Origin: DASUPK01 sp963747425
GTDB lineage: Bacteria > Actinomycetota > Thermoleophilia > Solirubrobacterales > 70-9
NCBI GenBank assembly: GCA_963747425.1
Contig: CAVVFJ010000005.1
Coordinates: 1-64,000 of the forward strand
Reading direction: 5' to 3'
DNA length: 64,000 nt
The translations under genes were made by a program, and so were the position numbers. Every line of letters starts with the position of its first letter. The first letter of the stretch is position 1. Of the stretch, positions 34,518 to 42,827 are shown one piece after another. Below the pieces are notes generated by a model. It worked only from the letters and a program-made list of their open reading frames with translations, had not been told where the DNA came from and did no database searches.

Positions 34518-36593
34518 CTACAAAGCAATGATCGGGATGATCAGGATGGCGACGATGTTGGCCACCTTGATCATCGGGTTGATCGCCGGTCCCGCTGTGT
34601 CCTTGTAGGGATCGCCAACCGTGTCGCCGGTGACCGCGGCCGCATGGGCGTCAGAGCCCTTGCCGCCGTACTCCCCGTCCTCGATCAGCTTCTTCGCGTT
34701 GTCCCATGCGCCGCCTCCGGCGGTCATGGAGATCGCGGAGAAGATGCCGACCACGATCACGCCCATCAGCAGCCCGCCCAGCGCCTGGTAGGAGATCAGC
34801 CCCACGACGAGCGGCACCACGATCGGGATCAGGGAGGGAAGGATCATCTCCTTCTGGGCCGCTGCGGTGACCAGGGCCACCGCGTACCCGTACTCGGGCT
34901 TTTCCGTCCCCTTCATGATCCCCGGCTTCTCCCGGAACTGGCGGCGCACCTCCTCGACCACCTGCCCCCCGGCGCGGCCGACGGCCTCGATCGCCAATGA
35001 GGAGAAGAGGTAGACCATGATCCCGCCGATCAGCAGGCCGATCAGCACCGGCGGATCGGAGATCTGGAAGCTCAAGACCTTGTCGCCGGCCTCGGCCTGC
35101 AGCTCGTGGGTGAAGGCGTTGAAGAGCACCAGCGCGGCGAGAGCAGCCGAGCCGATCGCGTATCCCTTGGTGACGGCCTTGGTGGTGTTGCCGACGGCGT
35201 CGAGCGGATCGGTGATGTCGCGGACGTCCTGAGGCAAGTCCGCCATCTCGGCGATGCCGCCGGCGTTGTCGGTGATCGGGCCAAAGGCATCGAGGGCGAC
35301 GATCAGCCCCGTCAGTGAGAGCTGCGCCATCACGGCGACGCCGATCCCGTAGATGCCGTCGCTGCCGCCCCCGGCCAGCTTCCAGGAGCCGAGGATCGCG
35401 AGCGCGATCACGAGCACGGGCAGGGCGGTCGACTGGAGGCCCTGCGCCAGCCCCTGGATGATGTTGGTCGCGTGACCGGTCTGCGAGGCCCGGGAGATCG
35501 TCTTCACCGGCCGGAAGCGAGTCGACGTGTAGTAGTCGGTCAGGACGAAGAGCAGCGCGGTGACGCCGACGCCGATCAGCCCGCAGAGCCACAGGTCGGT
35601 GACGCTGGTGTTGCCCAGGGCTCCGCCGCCCAGCGGATCGTCCATCAGCCACTTCGTGATCGGGTAGAAGGCGGCCGCCGAGAGCACCGCCGAGACGGCC
35701 AGGCCGCGATAGAGGGCGGCCTCGACATTCCCGGTGCGGGTGCGCACCGAGAGCGCGCCGATGATCGAGGCGATGATCGCCACCGCGCCGATGGCGAGCG
35801 GGTAGATCGCGACCTCGCGGGTGAAGCCCGTGAAGGTGATCACGCCGAGCAACATCACCGCGACTGCGGTGACGGCGTAGGTTTCGAAGAGGTCGGCGGC
35901 CATGCCGGCGCAGTCGCCGACGTTGTCGCCGACGTTGTCCGCGATCACAGCGGGGTTGCGCGGATCGTCCTCGGGGATCCCCGCCTCGATCTTGCCGACC
36001 AGGTCCGCTCCGACGTCCGCGGCCTTGGTGAAGATGCCGCCGCCGAGACGCGCGAAGACTGAGATCAGCGAGCCGCCGAAGCCGAGTCCGACCAGCGCGT
36101 CGACGCAATCCTTGTCGGAGAGGTCGGTGAAGATGAGCAGCGCACCGAAGTAACCCGCCACGCCCAGCAGCGCCAGGCCCACCACCAGCAGGCCGGTCAC
36201 CGAGCCGCCCTTGAAGGCGATGTCGAGCGCCGGCGGGATACCGCCGCGGGCGGCCTCGGCCACCCGGGCGTTGGCGCGAACCGAGAGGTTCATGCCGATG
36301 AACCCGGCCGAGCCGGAGAGAACGCCGCCGACAATGAACCCGATCGCCGTCTCGACGTTCTGCAGCGGCACCAGCAGGATCGCCACGATCACGCCGACCC
36401 CGGCGATGATCATGTACTGGCGCTTCAGGTAGGCGCTGGCGCCTTCCTGCACAGCGCCCGAGATCTCCTGCATCAGCTCGTTGCCGGGCGACTTGGCGAG
36501 CAGGCGCTGGGTGACCAGCAGGCCGTACATCACCGCCGCGGCCGCGCAGCCGAGCGCGACGACGACTCCATAATCGGTCAAGAACTTAGTCAA
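34518..36593 (-). CDS. hppA: Membrane H+-translocating pyrophosphatase, K+-independent type
   Basis: Couples pyrophosphate hydrolysis to proton pumping. 691 residues, about 16 helices. Substrate motifs ADVGADLVGKIE, IADNVGDNVGDCAGMAADLF and GDTVGDPYKDTAGPAIN are present. The residue after GNTT is Lys (GNTTKAVTKG, about 470), which marks the potassium-independent H+-pumping class (Ala in K+-dependent enzymes). Start is TTG at 36593 with GGGAG six bases upstream. Useful under low-energy states, in keeping with the hypoxia-type genes elsewhere in the window. Confidence 0.95.
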   Translation of the reverse strand: MTKFLTDYGVVVALGCAAAAVMYGLLVTQRLLAKSPGNELMQEISGAVQEGASAYLKRQYMIIAGVGVIVAILLVPLQNVETAIGFIVGGVLSGSAGFIGMNLSVRANARVAEAARGGIPPALDIAFKGGSVTGLLVVGLALLGVAGYFGALLIFTDLSDKDCVDALVGLGFGGSLISVFARLGGGIFTKAADVGADLVGKIEAGIPEDDPRNPAVIADNVGDNVGDCAGMAADLFETYAVTAVAVMLLGVITFTGFTREVAIYPLAIGAVAIIASIIGALSVRTRTGNVEAALYRGLAVSAVLSAAAFYPITKWLMDDPLGGGALGNTSVTDLWLCGLIGVGVTALLFVLTDYYTSTRFRPVKTISRASQTGHATNIIQGLAQGLQSTALPVLVIALAILGSWKLAGGGSDGIYGIGVAVMAQLSLTGLIVALDAFGPITDNAGGIAEMADLPQDVRDITDPLDAVGNTTKAVTKGYAIGSAALAALVLFNAFTHELQAEAGDKVLSFQISDPPVLIGLLIGGIMVYLFSSLAIEAVGRAGGQVVEEVRRQFREKPGIMKGTEKPEYGYAVALVTAAAQKEMILPSLIPIVVPLVVGLISYQALGGLLMGVIVVGIFSAISMTAGGGAWDNAKKLIEDGEYGGKGSDAHAAAVTGDTVGDPYKDTAGPAINPMIKVANIVAILIIPIIAL

Positions 36594-36641
36594 CTGAGAC
36601 TCCCGTCAGGTTCGTGTGAAAGCGGCGCGGCAGTCTACCCG

Positions 36642-37091
36642 TCAACCGGATGTCGGGGGCGTCCAGAGCCCCGAGTCGCCCTTCGGCTGCTCGGAAGACC
36701 CCTGCTCAGGAGCAGGTTCCGCCGATTCCTCCGCGGTCTCCTCACCCGCGTGCTTGGCATAGAGCACCTGCAGCTCGGAGATCGCCTGGCGAAGCTGCGG
36801 CTGCGCCTCCGCGCTGACCAGGTCGACCAGCGCCCGCCCCGCGTCGATCCCGACCTTGGCCTGCTCCAGGTCGCGCTCGTCGTCCTTCGCGATCCGCCTG
36901 GCGGACAGGTTGAGAATGCTGACCACGCTCTGCAGGACGACGTCCTCGACCCGCACCTTCCGGATCTCGTCCTCGAGCTGGGCGCGCATCTCCTCCTCAC
37001 TGGGCTGATTCACGCTTCGCCCTGAATCGGGTGGCTCCTCGGCTTCGCCTGCGGAGCCCCCTCTCATCGACTGCTGCTCTTCATCTGCCAC
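36642..37091 (-). CDS. DUF1844-like small protein
   Basis: About 149 residues from GTG 37091, which has GGAGG about 10 bases upstream and overlaps the GCS2 gene end by 11 bases. The core (about 40-110: VEDVVLQSVVSILNLSARRI, AKVGIDAGRALVDLV, LRQAISELQVLYAKHAG) resembles DUF1844, of unknown role. Residues about 9-24 (MRGGSAGEAEEPPDSG) are encoded by a palindromic element and nearly equal the C terminus of PanD. The C-terminal 35 residues are acidic and Pro-rich. Confidence 0.7.
   Translation of the reverse strand: MADEEQQSMRGGSAGEAEEPPDSGRSVNQPSEEEMRAQLEDEIRKVRVEDVVLQSVVSILNLSARRIAKDDERDLEQAKVGIDAGRALVDLVSAEAQPQLRQAISELQVLYAKHAGEETAEESAEPAPEQGSSEQPKGDSGLWTPPTSG
37024..37067 (-). repeat. Palindromic element copy 2 (inside the DUF1844-like gene)
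   Basis: 44 bp. On the plus strand, arms GGGTGGCTCC and GGAGCCCCC; varying pair G:C. Flanks GAATC and CTCTCAT. Differs from copy 4 (45378-45421) at only two positions within the shared span. On the gene strand it reads MRGGSAGEAEEPPDS. Confidence 0.85.
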
Positions 37092-38262
37092 TGACGGCTC
37101 CCTCCGGTGCGTAGGTTTTCCGGGTCTCCTCGACTGCTCGCCGGTAGATCTCCTCGATCGGGGCGCCCTCCGCGAAGCGCGCGTACGCCCGCTGGGCACC
37201 ATTGTCCTCTGGTATCTCCACCTCGAGCGCGAGGGCCTGCCGGGCGGGCTCCGTCCACGACAGCAGATCCTCGAGCACCGCTCGCGTTGGCTTTACCCGC
37301 CCCTCACGGAAGTCGATCATCTCGCCATCCATGCCATGGCGGATCGCGCGCCAGAGGTTCTCCTCGATCTCGCGCTGTCTCAGCGGCTCGGAGGCATGCC
37401 CCTCGTCGATGTCGATCGCCGACTGGGCGACGCAGGCGGCCATCAGGGCCGCCAGGTTCAGCGACTCGTCGCCACGGGTCTGCGCGTCGCAGATCCTCAC
37501 CTCGACCGTGCCGAACGAGTGGTGCGGGCGCACGCTCCACCAGAGCTGGGTCGCCTCGACGATCGAGTCTGTTCGCTGCAGGAGGCGGACGAAGTCCGAG
37601 TAGGTGCGCCAGTCGCCGAAGGGCTCGTGGACGCCGCAGCGCGGGAAGGTGCGGGTGAAGATCTCCGTGCGCACCGAGTGCAGGCCGGTGTCGCGATGAT
37701 CGAGGAACGGGGAGTTCGCGGAGAGGGCGAGCAGGGGCGGCAGCACCTCACGCATCCGGTCGGACACGGCGACCGCGCGGTCCGGGCCCTGGATCCCGAC
37801 GTGGACGTGAAGGCTCCAGGTGTTATTCCGCTGGGCGACCCAGCGCAGGTCCCCCTCGAGACGGCGGTAGTGCTCGGTCTGGATGATGTGCTGGTCCAGG
37901 TAGTTGGCCCACGGGTGAGTCCCCATCGCCGCCAGGGCCACTCCCATCTCATCCGCGATCCCGAAAAGCCGCTCGCGCCGGGCCCGCTGCCGTTCGGCGG
38001 CGTCGGCGAACGACTCGCCGCGGCCGGAGCGGATCTCGATCTCCGTGTCGATCAGCTCGCCCTTGACCGCGGGGGCGAGCAGGTCGTCCCGCAGGCAGGC
38101 CGACTGCATCTCCTCGAAGCGGTGCTCGAGGTCGAGGACCGCCGGATCGAGGATCGCGAACTCCTCCTCGATCCCGATTGTGAAGTCGGCGGAGGACTCG
38201 AATCTCTCCCTGACCTCGTCGAGGTTCAGCCCGTCGTGCTGTGGATCCGGATCGGTTGTCAC
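37081..38262 (-). CDS. Glutamate-cysteine ligase, GCS2 type (YbdK-like carboxylate-amine ligase)
   Basis: 393 residues of the GCS2 family. FTIGIEEEFAILD near the N terminus carries the metal/nucleotide-binding acidic residues; NTWSLHVHVGIQGPDRAV, FLDHRDTGLHSVRTEIF, GTVEVRICDAQTRG and MDGEMIDF are the conserved blocks. Family members ligate Glu with Cys or other amines; in actinobacteria this type also occurs in mycothiol or ergothioneine pathways, so the product is not certain. It follows rex and overlaps the next gene by 11 bases. Confidence 0.88.
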   Translation of the reverse strand: MTTDPDPQHDGLNLDEVRERFESSADFTIGIEEEFAILDPAVLDLEHRFEEMQSACLRDDLLAPAVKGELIDTEIEIRSGRGESFADAAERQRARRERLFGIADEMGVALAAMGTHPWANYLDQHIIQTEHYRRLEGDLRWVAQRNNTWSLHVHVGIQGPDRAVAVSDRMREVLPPLLALSANSPFLDHRDTGLHSVRTEIFTRTFPRCGVHEPFGDWRTYSDFVRLLQRTDSIVEATQLWWSVRPHHSFGTVEVRICDAQTRGDESLNLAALMAACVAQSAIDIDEGHASEPLRQREIEENLWRAIRHGMDGEMIDFREGRVKPTRAVLEDLLSWTEPARQALALEVEIPEDNGAQRAYARFAEGAPIEEIYRRAVEETRKTYAPEGAVSGR

Positions 38263-38279
38263 CGTCTCGGGGGTGCGAC

Positions 38280-38951
38280 CTAGGCCAAATAGAAGTAGAG
38301 GGCGTAGAGCAGGTCAACCGCCGGGCTGGAGGTGTGAACGGTGACGTCAGGCGGGACCTGCAGCAGGCGCTCGGAGTAGTTGAAGATGATCTTCACCCCA
38401 GCCTTGACCAGTCGGTCGGCAACCTCCTGGGCCGCATCTGCCGGCACAGCGAGGACGCCGACGACCACCTGCTCCCCCTCGACCACCGAGTCGATGTCGT
38501 GGAATGAGCGCACCTCGAGCCCGCCGACACGACGACCGATCACGCTCGGGTCGACGTCGAACATCGCCACGATCCTGAATCCGTGGTCGGCGAAGATGTC
38601 CGAGCTCGCGATCGCCTGCCCCAGGTGGCCCGCGCCGAACAGTGCGATGTTGTGCTGGCCCGCGGTCCGGAGGATCTTGCGGATCTCCCGGACCAGCGAA
38701 TCGACGTTGTAGCCGACCCCGCGCTTGCCGAACTTGCCGAAGCCCGAGAGGTCTCGCCGGATCTGCGTCGAGTTGATGTGGGTGTAGTCCGAGAGCTCCT
38801 GTGAGGAGATCGTGTCCTTCCCCATCTTCCGCGCCTGGGTCAGCACCTGGAGATAGCGGGAGAGCCTCGCGGCGACTCCGAGTGAGAGGCGGTCCCCATC
38901 CGTGAGCTCCGAGGCCTGCTCGGCGGTCTCGGCCGCCACGTCCTCGATCAT
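38280..38951 (-). CDS. rex: Rex, redox-sensing transcriptional repressor
   Basis: 223 residues. Winged-helix DNA-binding domain (about 15-80: LSRYLQVLTQARKMGKDTIS, TQIRRDLSGFGKFGKRGVGY) and NAD(H)-binding Rossmann domain (about 90-200: NIALFGAGHLGQAI, FDVDPSVIG). Rex senses the NADH/NAD ratio and releases DNA when NADH rises, typically controlling respiration and fermentation genes. Start ATG 38951 overlaps the glutaredoxin stop as ATGA. A plausible additional regulator of the hydrogenase region, but I found only half-sites, not full operators. Confidence 0.94.
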   Translation of the reverse strand: MIEDVAAETAEQASELTDGDRLSLGVAARLSRYLQVLTQARKMGKDTISSQELSDYTHINSTQIRRDLSGFGKFGKRGVGYNVDSLVREIRKILRTAGQHNIALFGAGHLGQAIASSDIFADHGFRIVAMFDVDPSVIGRRVGGLEVRSFHDIDSVVEGEQVVVGVLAVPADAAQEVADRLVKAGVKIIFNYSERLLQVPPDVTVHTSSPAVDLLYALYFYLA

Positions 38952-39199
38952 TCGGACAAGGTATCGAGCCTTGCCCGCAGGCCGTCCGCGTCCAGCCACA
39001 GCTCGGAGACGATCTCGCCGTTCAGCTCGACCACGGGGATCCGCTCGAGGTAGCGGCGGAGCAGCGCGTCGTCGGATTCGATATCGATTTCCTCCAGCTC
39101 GAACGAGGCGCCGTCCGCCAGCAGCTTCTCCAGGCCGGCGCGAGCCTCATCGCAGAGGTGGCAGTCAGGCCGCGCGTACAGAACCAGTCGCGAAGGCAT
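38948..39199 (-). CDS. Glutaredoxin-like thiol protein (DUF836 type)
   Basis: 83 residues: strand-helix RLVLYARPDCHLCDEARAGL with the redox motif CHLC, then EEIDIESDD and the cis-Pro segment RIPVVELNGE. Thioredoxin-fold protein of the small DUF836/glutaredoxin-like class. Overlaps tsaD by 35 bases at its start and rex by four bases at its end, a common arrangement in actinobacteria in which a thiol sensor is translated with Rex. ATG at 39199; TTG at 39202 also fits. Confidence 0.88.
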   Translation of the reverse strand: MPSRLVLYARPDCHLCDEARAGLEKLLADGASFELEEIDIESDDALLRRYLERIPVVELNGEIVSELWLDADGLRARLDTLSE

Positions 39200-40166
39200 C
39201 AAACCCGAGGTAGTCGGGATACGGGATCCGCTCGGTGAATCGGGCGGCCGAGGCGATCATCGCCGCGTTGTCGGTGCAGAGCGAGATCGGCACCAGCTTC
39301 AGACGCAGGCCGAGCTCGTCGCAGAGCGCCCCGGTGCGATCCCGAAGCTCGGCGTTCGCCGCCACGCCACCGCCCAGCGCGATCGCCGGCCAGTCGCCCG
39401 AACCGGCGGCGCGCTTGAGCTTGGCCATGAGCTGATCGACGATCGCCCGCTGGTATGAGGCGGCAAGATCGGCTCGCCGGCGCTGGGTCTCCTCCGCGCC
39501 CAGATCGCGCGCCCGGTAGACGAGCGAGGTCTTCAACCCGCTGAAGCTGAAGTCCAGGCCGCGTTCGCTCATCGCCACAGGAAACTCGAAGGCCTCCGGG
39601 TCGCCGGAGTCCGCGGCAGTCTGGATCGCAGGCCCCCCCGGATATCCCAGGCCGAGCAGGCGAGCGCCCTTGTCGAAGGCCTCTCCGGCTGCGTCGTCGA
39701 CCGTCGAGCCAAGGGCCTCGAACGAGCCATGCTCTCGGACTCCCGCGAGCAGCGTATGGCCGCCGCTCGCGATCAGGCAGAGGAAGGGGGGCTCCATGGC
39801 GTCGGGCTCCAGGAAGTTGGCGGCGACGTGGCCGTGCAGATGGTCGACCGGGATGAGCGGCCTGCGATGAGCCGCGGCGAGCGCCTTGGCGGAGCTCAGC
39901 CCGACCAGCAGCGCACCGATCAGGCCGGGGCCCTGGGTGACCGCGATGGCCTCGGGGTCGTCGAGGGTCGCGCCCGCATCCTCGAGCGCGGCCGCCACCA
40001 CCGCGTTGACGAGCTCGAGATGGTGCCGTGAGGCGACCTCGGGGACGACCCCTCCGTAGCGCTCGTGGAACTCCGCCTGAGAGGAGACGACGTTGGAGAG
40101 AATCCGGGACCCGTCGACGGCGGCGGCGCAGGTGTCGTCGCACGAAGTCTCGAGGGCGAGAATCAA
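39165..40166 (-). CDS. tsaD: TsaD, tRNA t6A threonylcarbamoyltransferase
   Basis: Transfers threonylcarbamoyl to A37 of ANN-decoding tRNAs. 333 residues. ASKHA nucleotide motifs: LALETSCDDTCAA, ASRHHLELV (metal His pair), VDHLHGHVAANFLE, CLIASGGHTLLAG, ALGGGVAANAELR and CTDNAAMI. The start is TTG at 40166, overlapping the rimI stop in the four-base TTGA; the longer frame adds 11 basic residues that lie on the rimI end. Operon tsaB-rimI-tsaD-grx-rex. Confidence 0.95.
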   Translation of the reverse strand: MILALETSCDDTCAAAVDGSRILSNVVSSQAEFHERYGGVVPEVASRHHLELVNAVVAAALEDAGATLDDPEAIAVTQGPGLIGALLVGLSSAKALAAAHRRPLIPVDHLHGHVAANFLEPDAMEPPFLCLIASGGHTLLAGVREHGSFEALGSTVDDAAGEAFDKGARLLGLGYPGGPAIQTAADSGDPEAFEFPVAMSERGLDFSFSGLKTSLVYRARDLGAEETQRRRADLAASYQRAIVDQLMAKLKRAAGSGDWPAIALGGGVAANAELRDRTGALCDELGLRLKLVPISLCTDNAAMIASAARFTERIPYPDYLGFDAFATGSVRAA

Positions 40167-40669
40167 GCCACGGAGGCGCCCTCGGCGGCCTCCAGCCACA
40201 TGATCAATGCGTCCTCGCCGTTGTCGTGGTAGTAGCGGCGACGGCGGCCGGCCGACCGGAACCCGAAGCGGCGGTACATCTCGATCGCCGGGGCATTGGA
40301 GACGCGGACCTCCAGAGTGAAGCGGGAGCCCTCGCCGGCCTCGTCGAAGAGCCGCTCGATCAGATCGGTCGCAACTCCGCGCCGGCGCCGCTCGGGATGG
40401 ACGGCGACGTTCATCAGGTGCCAGACGTCGTCGTAGCGCGCGCAGACCAGGTAGCCGATCAGGCCGTCGGCATCCTCGGCGGCGAGGCAGATGCCGGATG
40501 GCTTGGACAGCTCCAGCACGAACATCGCGAGCGACCAGGGCGTCGGGAACGACCGGCGCTCGATCGAGATCACCGAGGGCAGGTCCCCGTATCCCAGCCG
40601 CCGCAGCCTCAGATCACCCCGCTCATCCCCCGGGGACTCCATGATCTCGCTCAAGCCATTTCTTTGCAT
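40163..40669 (-). CDS. rimI: RimI, ribosomal-protein S18 alanine N-acetyltransferase
   Basis: GNAT-fold acetyltransferase, 168 residues. Motifs: LSVISIE-like entry (LPSVISIERRSFPTPWSLAM), WHLMNVAVHPERRRRGVATD (acetyl-CoA loop) and VSNAPAIEMYRRFGF near the end. Placement between tsaB and tsaD is the standard actinobacterial arrangement. ATG at 40669 or the in-frame ATG at 40642; both overlap the end of tsaB. Confidence 0.92.
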   Translation of the reverse strand: MQRNGLSEIMESPGDERGDLRLRRLGYGDLPSVISIERRSFPTPWSLAMFVLELSKPSGICLAAEDADGLIGYLVCARYDDVWHLMNVAVHPERRRRGVATDLIERLFDEAGEGSRFTLEVRVSNAPAIEMYRRFGFRSAGRRRRYYHDNGEDALIMWLEAAEGASVA

Positions 40670-41375
40670 CGGGCGGTCTCAGATACAGGGGTTGGATCTG
40701 GTCCGGTGGCGCCTGCGATGCCGCCTCCCCCACCGCGCAAACGTCGATTGCCGCTAGGCGGTGGATTGGGTCCTCGGGCGGGGCAACCGTGGCGCCGGCG
40801 GCCTCCAGCTCTGCGGCGAATCGTAGCGCCCCGTCCCCGGCCGCCAGGCACGGTCGATCGAGGCTCCGGACGCGATCGGCCAGCTCCGCGGGTGGCGCGA
40901 CGAACGGCGGCCAGCGCTCGGTTCCCTCGTGATCGATCAGAGCTGCAAACGCCTCGCCGCGGCGGGCGTCGAATACCGGCAGGGCGAGCGGCTTGCCATC
41001 GCCTGCCTTTAGGAAACGGGTTGCTCCTCGCTTCGCTCGGAGCGCCCTCGCATCAATCCCGCGTCCCAGGGCGACCAGGGAGCCCACCGGGACGATTGGG
41101 ATCTCCCTCGCCTGGGCAAGCCCGCGCGCGGTGGCGATCCCGATCCGCAGGCCGGTGAACGAACCCGGGCCGATTCCCACGGCGATCCTCTCAATCGCCT
41201 CCCAGCCGCCGGCGGCCTCGACGCTGCGCTCGATCTCGGGCAGGAGGACCTGGGAATGGCGTGGACGGCCGTCGGGCCCAGGATCCACGCGCGCCTCGCG
41301 GATTGCCTCACCGTCCGCGGTCACCCCCACCACCGCGTCGGCGGTCGCCGTATCCAAACCCAGGACGACCACCAC
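40623..41375 (-). CDS. tsaB: TsaB, t6A complex scaffold protein (carries a repeat-encoded insert)
   Basis: Non-catalytic partner of TsaD. 250 residues. VVVLGLDTATADAVVGVT at the N terminus, HSQVLLPEIERSV, IAVGIGPGSFTGLRIGIATA (family signature), PVFDARRGEAFAAL. Between VPVGSLVALGRGI and LALPVFDARRG sits DARALRAKRGATRF, encoded by palindromic element copy 3; most TsaB proteins are shorter here. Reading frame intact. Divergent from the small lipoprotein gene at 41433, which separates tsaB from tsaE. Confidence 0.93.
   Translation of the reverse strand: MVVVLGLDTATADAVVGVTADGEAIREARVDPGPDGRPRHSQVLLPEIERSVEAAGGWEAIERIAVGIGPGSFTGLRIGIATARGLAQAREIPIVPVGSLVALGRGIDARALRAKRGATRFLKAGDGKPLALPVFDARRGEAFAALIDHEGTERWPPFVAPPAELADRVRSLDRPCLAAGDGALRFAAELEAAGATVAPPEDPIHRLAAIDVCAVGEAASQAPPDQIQPLYLRPPDAKKWLERDHGVPGG
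41013..41053 (-). repeat. Palindromic element copy 3 (inside tsaB)
   Basis: 41 bp. Plus-strand arms GGGTTGCTCC and GGAGCGCCC; the varying pair is T:G (wobble). Flanks GAAAC and CTCGCAT. Read in tsaB in a different frame from copies 1, 2 and 4, giving ARALRAKRGATRF. Confidence 0.85.
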
Positions 41376-41432
41376 TACAGTGCGGGAGGAAGCGGTTCGG
41401 CGTCCATCGACCCCGCGAGAAGGAGAGACCCC

Positions 41433-41766
41433 ATGTCCGAGCAGTCCAGCAGACCAACGCCAAACGGGTCGCGCTGGCGCGCGGGCGCGGCCGTGGCGGC
41501 ACTCGCGATCGTCGCCGTCGGCGCGGCCGGATGCGGCAGCGACAACAACAGCGACAGCGTCAGCAACGCCATCAACAGCGCCGGCTCACAAGCCCAGAGC
41601 GTGTTGAGCCAGGCCTCGACCGCCGTGACGAACGCCCAGCAGCAGGCGCAGAGCGTCCAGAGCCAGGTGCAGAGCGTCCAGACCCAGATCCAGCAGAACC
41701 AGAACCAGAACAGACCAGAACCAGAATCAAAATCAGAACGGCGGCGGCAGCAACTACGGCTACTAG
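41433..41766 (+). CDS. Small Gln/Asn-rich lipoprotein (apparent +1 shift near 41718)
   Basis: ATG at 41433 with AAGGAGAG upstream. Signal peptide AAVAALAIVAVGAAGC with lipobox (Cys about 34), then a Gln/Ser helix (ALSQASTAVTNAQQQAQS-type, about 55-90) and a tandem CAGAAC (Gln-Asn) tract. In the first frame the sequence runs on over tsaE; in the +1 frame the tract continues as Gln-Asn and ends GGGSNYGY at the TAG at 41764-41766, 12 bases before the convergent tsaE stop. The break lies in the CAGAAC repeats, where one unit is shortened. Surface protein of unknown role. Confidence 0.7.
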
Positions 41767-41778
41767 CCGAGAGGGGCC

Positions 41779-42177
41779 CTAGAGGACGATCTCGCGTTCG
41801 TCCTCGCCCGCATGGCGAATCTCGACGCGTCGGGTTACCTTCTCCAGCCAGGGCTCGGCGGCGCCGGGCCACTCGATGAACGCGACCGCCTCCGGCGTCA
41901 CGTAGTCCTCGAGCAGCGCCGGGTCCTCCTGGTCCAGCTCGGCCAGCCGGTAGAGATCGAGGTGGGAGACCGGCAGCCGCCCTTTGTAGGTGTGCCCGAT
42001 CGTGAAGGTCGGCGAGGTGACCGGGTCGGTCACGCCAAGCGCGCGGCAGGCGCCGCGAATCAGGGTCGTCTTTCCCGCCCCGAGCTCGCCGCTGACCAGG
42101 ACGACGTCGCCGGGCCCGAGATCGGCGGCGAGGCGCTCTCCGACCGCCTCGGTCTCCGCGGCGCTACCGGTCTTCAA
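41779..42177 (-). CDS. tsaE: TsaE, t6A synthesis ATPase
   Basis: P-loop ATPase that supports the TsaBD complex. 132 residues: VLVSGELGAGKTTLIRG (Walker A), VTSPTFTIGHTY, LPVSHLDLYRL (Walker B-like) and VAFIEWPG. ATG start overlaps the uracil-DNA glycosylase stop as ATGA. Usually directly followed by tsaB; here the lipoprotein gene on the other strand lies between. Confidence 0.95.
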   Translation of the reverse strand: MKTGSAAETEAVGERLAADLGPGDVVLVSGELGAGKTTLIRGACRALGVTDPVTSPTFTIGHTYKGRLPVSHLDLYRLAELDQEDPALLEDYVTPEAVAFIEWPGAAEPWLEKVTRRVEIRHAGEDEREIVL

Positions 42178-42827
42178 CCGCCGAACAAGCCCATCTGATC
42201 CGGCTCGGGTTCCCGCTCGGCAACAAGGGGCTCGGGCTCAGGAACAGGCTGCGCCAGGAGGTCCGGGATCTGGCGGAAGTCCTCGCGCAGCTGCTCGGCC
42301 ACGCGCGGCGTCCGCAGGCCGGCGGCCGGGTGGAAGAGCGGCAGCAGGAACAGGTGCCGCCCGCCGATCAGGTGCTGCTGCGGAGTACCGCGGACCTTGG
42401 TGATCCCGGTCTGATTGGCGGTGAGGAGCTTCGTAGAGAAGTTGCCGAGGGTGCAGATCACCCGCGGCTGGATCAGGCCCACCTGTTGCTCCAGGTAGGG
42501 ACGGCAGGAATCGATCTCCTCGGGTTGCGGATCGCGATTGCCGGGCGGCCGGCACTTCAAGACGTTCGCGATGAAGACGTCCTCGCGCTTCATCCCGATC
42601 CCCTCGAGTAGCTCCGTCAGAAAGCCCCCGGCTCGGCCGACGAACGGCAGGCCCTGCCGGTCCTCCTCGGCGCCGGGCGCCTCGCCGACGAACATCAGGT
42701 CGGAGTCGGCGTTGCCCGCCCCGAAGACGACCCTGTTGCGGGTCTCGGACAGGGGACAGCGCTCGCAGACGGAGGCCTCGTTGTAGACCTCGACCAGCGC
42801 CTGGCGGCGTGACTCGGCGTCGCTCAA
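42174..42827 (-). CDS. Type-4 (Fe-S) uracil-DNA glycosylase
   Basis: Removes uracil from DNA. 217 residues: CERCPLSETRN carries the first two cluster cysteines, FVGEAPGAEEDRQGLPFVGR is motif A, IANVLKCRPPGNRDP and ICTLGNFSTKLL follow, and LLPLFHPAAGLR is motif B. The C-terminal 30 residues are a Pro/Glu tail. Start is TTG at 42827, overlapping the FmdB stop as TTGA; the long upstream frame is a shadow of that gene. Co-operonic with tsaE. Confidence 0.92.
   Translation of the reverse strand: MSDAESRRQALVEVYNEASVCERCPLSETRNRVVFGAGNADSDLMFVGEAPGAEEDRQGLPFVGRAGGFLTELLEGIGMKREDVFIANVLKCRPPGNRDPQPEEIDSCRPYLEQQVGLIQPRVICTLGNFSTKLLTANQTGITKVRGTPQQHLIGGRHLFLLPLFHPAAGLRTPRVAEQLREDFRQIPDLLAQPVPEPEPLVAEREPEPDQMGLFGG

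Noticed and set aside
38330..38350. TGTGAACG-type half-sites as Rex operators (also near 36615 and 9875)
   Set aside because: Only single halves are present, without the mirrored TTCACA at the right spacing; the one at 38330 is inside the rex coding sequence.
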